From contig JAGOAZ010000002.1 in the NCBI GenBank assembly GCA_017983675.1, positions 124,001 through 188,000 of the forward strand: a DNA stretch of 64,000 nt, given 5' to 3'. Under the pieces are notes generated by a model. That model ran no database searches. It saw nothing but the letters and a program-made list of their open reading frames with translations, and was not told the DNA's origin. The position numbers and the translations under genes are program-made. This document shows positions 61,935-64,000 of this stretch, piece by piece. How positions within the stretch are numbered: position 1 is the first letter of the stretch; each line of letters starts with the position of its first letter. The stretch comes from Fluviicola sp. (GTDB lineage: Bacteria; Bacteroidota; Bacteroidia; Flavobacteriales_D; Crocinitomicaceae).

Positions 61935-64000
61935 TTAATCTTCAACATAGATACGTTGCATTCTGTTTGAAAGCCCCGTCATTACTTCGTAAGGAATTGT
62001 TTGCATGGCTGCTGCAAATTCGTCCATTGATTGTCGTGAACCAATTAGTTCAACGGCATCGTTTTCGTGAACTGGAAGATTGGTTACATCGACCATGATC
62101 ATGTCCATGCAGACACGACCAACAACAGGACACAACTGACCATTGATCACCACTTTTCCAACACCATTACTGAGACTTCTTCTGAAACCATCGGCATAAC
62201 CAACAGGAATAATTGCAATGGTCATGTCGTTTACTGCTTGATAGCTACAGCCATAACCAATGAAATCACCAGATTGTATCGTTTTCACCTGAGAAACAGC
62301 GCTCGACCATGTAATTGCTGGTATCAATTCGTTTTTTAATTGCTGGTTTTCTGTAAATCCATACAACGAAATGCCAATGCGCACCATGTCAAACGCCTGA
62401 TTCGGATACCTAAGGGCACCTTCCGAATTCAATAGATGTGCAGAAAATTCATTGCTGATGTGCTTACGAAAATAAGAAATCACCGATGCGAAAACAGTAA
62501 TTTGTTGTTGGGTAAAATCTGATGTTTTCCCATTATCTGCATCTGCTAAGTGCGAGTATATTCCTTGAATTTTCACTTCAGGTTGCGCGTTGATAATAGC
62601 CAATAATTGTTCTTTTTCAGCTGGAGAAAATCCTAAACGGTGCATACCTGTATCGAATTTCAAATGAATTGGATAGGCAGTTTTCCCTTGTTGTATCAAC
62701 ACGCGAATAAATTCATCCAACTGTGCAAACGAATAAATTGCAGGTTCTAACTCATGCGCAATGATCAATTCAGCATGTTCTGGATCAGGATTCATCACAA
62801 TTATCGGCTTTTCAATCCCCAATTGTTTTAATTGAACTCCTTCATCAGCAAACGCAACGCCAAAATTATCGACACCAAGTTGCTCAAGATATGGTGAAAC
62901 AACACCAGTACCAGCCCCATAGGCATCAGCTTTTACCATGCAAAGCACTTTCACATGTTGCGGCAAATGTTTTCTGTAATAAGCAACATTATGTTTGATA
63001 GCGCTTAAGTTGACAGTAACCTTGGTGCGGTGTTTGATTGCTTTTCCTCTTGCTATTTCATGTTCAAACGCGCGATTTCGATGTGCTTTAACAAGAATCG
63101 TTGCATCTGAAAATCGTTCCCAAGGAATATGTTCGTTTTCTTTGATAAATAACGTTTCATTTGGTTGAAAAGGCGCAATGATAGCAGTTAATTCTTGCAT
63201 CAATGACTCATTGCTTTCCGCAAGTCCAATCACAACAATGCGTTTTTTTGTTCCTGCAATTTGTGATTGGTAATGTAAAGCTTCTTGTAATGCATCCTTA
63301 TCCAAATTGTACGTATCGTTGATGATGGTATTGTTGTTCACCCCATCAATAATTTCCATGCGCAAAGCTAATTTTGGCAAACGCGCAAACAGTTCAGAAT
63401 GTCTATTTTTTGGAATATTAAAATGAGTTAAAAGCGCTGATAAAACGCCAAGCAACTCGTTAAATCCAGTTGAAAATTGTTGTTCATTTGTTGCTGTACA
63501 ACTTGTGAAATTATTCGGTAGTGAATAACCCAAAGAGGAAATCTGTTGGCTAACAAATACAGTAGCACAATTGGTAAACAATTTTATTTTTTCCGAGAAA
63601 TGATGCTCTTTGGTACCAAAATTTTGTTCGTGTGCCTTACCAAATGCTGTAAAAACGCCAATAGTTGGTTGGATCATTTTTTCCAAACACGCCATTTCTC
63701 TAGGGTCAGAAATCCCAGCTTCGATTAACGCAATATCAGCATCTTCGTGTAATTCCAACAACGATAATGCGACACCCAATTGCGAGTTAAAACTTTTGGG
63801 ACTACGAACGACATTCATATAGGGAGACAAGCAATGAAAAGCCCATTCCTTCAAGGTAGTTTTACCGACACTACCTGTTATTCCAACTACAGGATACGTA
63901 AATTGTTTGCGGTGAAATGCTGCAAGTTGTTGCAATGCTTTCAGTGGATTTTCAACTTTCCAAAAAATACAATCGGAATAACTTGTTGTATCAAAAGCTT
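61935..64000 (-). CDS. Bifunctional MurF ligase / alanine racemase, 5' end cut by window
   Basis: About 688 residues are visible, and the frame continues past 64000. The N-terminal part is a Mur ligase (MurF) with the P-loop GITGSVGKTT; it adds D-Ala-D-Ala to the UDP-MurNAc-tripeptide. The C-terminal part, from VNLSAIKHNVAYYRKH onward (about residue 330 of the visible portion), is a PLP-dependent alanine racemase with the PLP lysine in MVKADAYGAG, VRIGISLYGF, and the second catalytic Tyr in IGYGCSYQA. Such fusions are characteristic of Bacteroidota. An internal ATG at 63935 is not the start, because coding similarity (SDCIFWKVENPLKALQQL) continues upstream. Confidence 0.93.
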   Translation of the reverse strand, partial: AFDTTSYSDCIFWKVENPLKALQQLAAFHRKQFTYPVVGITGSVGKTTLKEWAFHCLSPYMNVVRSPKSFNSQLGVALSLLELHEDADIALIEAGISDPREMACLEKMIQPTIGVFTAFGKAHEQNFGTKEHHFSEKIKLFTNCATVFVSQQISSLGYSLPNNFTSCTATNEQQFSTGFNELLGVLSALLTHFNIPKNRHSELFARLPKLALRMEIIDGVNNNTIINDTYNLDKDALQEALHYQSQIAGTKKRIVVIGLAESNESLMQELTAIIAPFQPNETLFIKENEHIPWERFSDATILVKAHRNRAFEHEIARGKAIKHRTKVTVNLSAIKHNVAYYRKHLPQHVKVLCMVKADAYGAGTGVVSPYLEQLGVDNFGVAFADEGVQLKQLGIEKPIIVMNPDPEHAELIIAHELEPAIYSFAQLDEFIRVLIQQGKTAYPIHLKFDTGMHRLGFSPAEKEQLLAIINAQPEVKIQGIYSHLADADNGKTSDFTQQQITVFASVISYFRKHISNEFSAHLLNSEGALRYPNQAFDMVRIGISLYGFTENQQLKNELIPAITWSSAVSQVKTIQSGDFIGYGCSYQAVNDMTIAIIPVGYADGFRRSLSNGVGKVVINGQLCPVVGRVCMDMIMVDVTNLPVHENDAVELIGSRQSMDEFAAAMQTIPYEVMTGLSNRMQRIYVED

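Overview
The window looks like a chromosomal segment of a low-GC member of the Bacteroidota, probably Flavobacteriales (Crocinitomicaceae/Fluviicola-like; this is inference). Supporting signs are an alternative complex III operon, SusC/SusD pair, type IX secretion (T9SS) C-terminal sorting domains and a PorW/SprE-like lipoprotein, an Alr-MurF fusion, TTG starts, and -7 promoter boxes of the Bacteroidota form TAnnTTTG. I see no tRNA, rRNA, CRISPR array, transposase or integrase.

Layout. 1-4.1 kb: a flavoprotein and a small SPOR-like secreted protein, separated by a 2.45-kb segment (XRE regulator, lipoprotein, outer-membrane-type protein) bounded by a 33-bp direct repeat that matches at 31 of 33 positions. 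4.4-16.2 kb: one long respiratory operon, actABCDEF-coxB-coxA, which carries electrons from quinol through cytochrome c to an aa3-type oxidase. 16.3-24.5 kb: housekeeping and hypothetical genes (ruvB, queG, rseP, yebC, cvpA and others). 24.7-50.7 kb: a carbohydrate regulon. 50.9-59.8 kb: porW and an ATP synthase operon (atpZ, an AtpI-like gene, atpB, E, F, H, A, a four-helix-bundle gene, atpG) that lacks atpD and atpC. 59.9-64 kb: an EI24-type membrane protein, an MFS transporter and the 3' part of a murF-alr fusion.

The carbohydrate regulon reads as a nearly complete route from starch or maltodextrin to pyruvate. Secreted amylases (one T9SS-targeted), a GH31 alpha-glucosidase, a SusA-like GH13 enzyme and SusC/SusD handle the polymer. 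An SLC45-like carrier, GH65 maltose phosphorylase, beta-phosphoglucomutase and a BadF-type sugar kinase would yield glucose 6-phosphate. zwf-pgl-edd-eda (Entner-Doudoroff) would take this to pyruvate and glyceraldehyde 3-phosphate.

Five intergenic regions of this block carry the same imperfect palindrome, TGTCA-N3-TGACA with flanking AG/CT. One copy lies in the divergent promoter of a Nudix-winged-helix regulator whose Nudix box is degenerate. I propose an undescribed local regulon controlled by that protein.

Other structure not explained by the gene list: exact 7-bp-period GAATNNN arrays in inverted orientation flanking the four-helix-bundle gene inside the ATP synthase operon; a KDPG aldolase lacking its last ~25 residues; and a stand-alone secreted module homologous to the N-terminus of the adjacent amylase.
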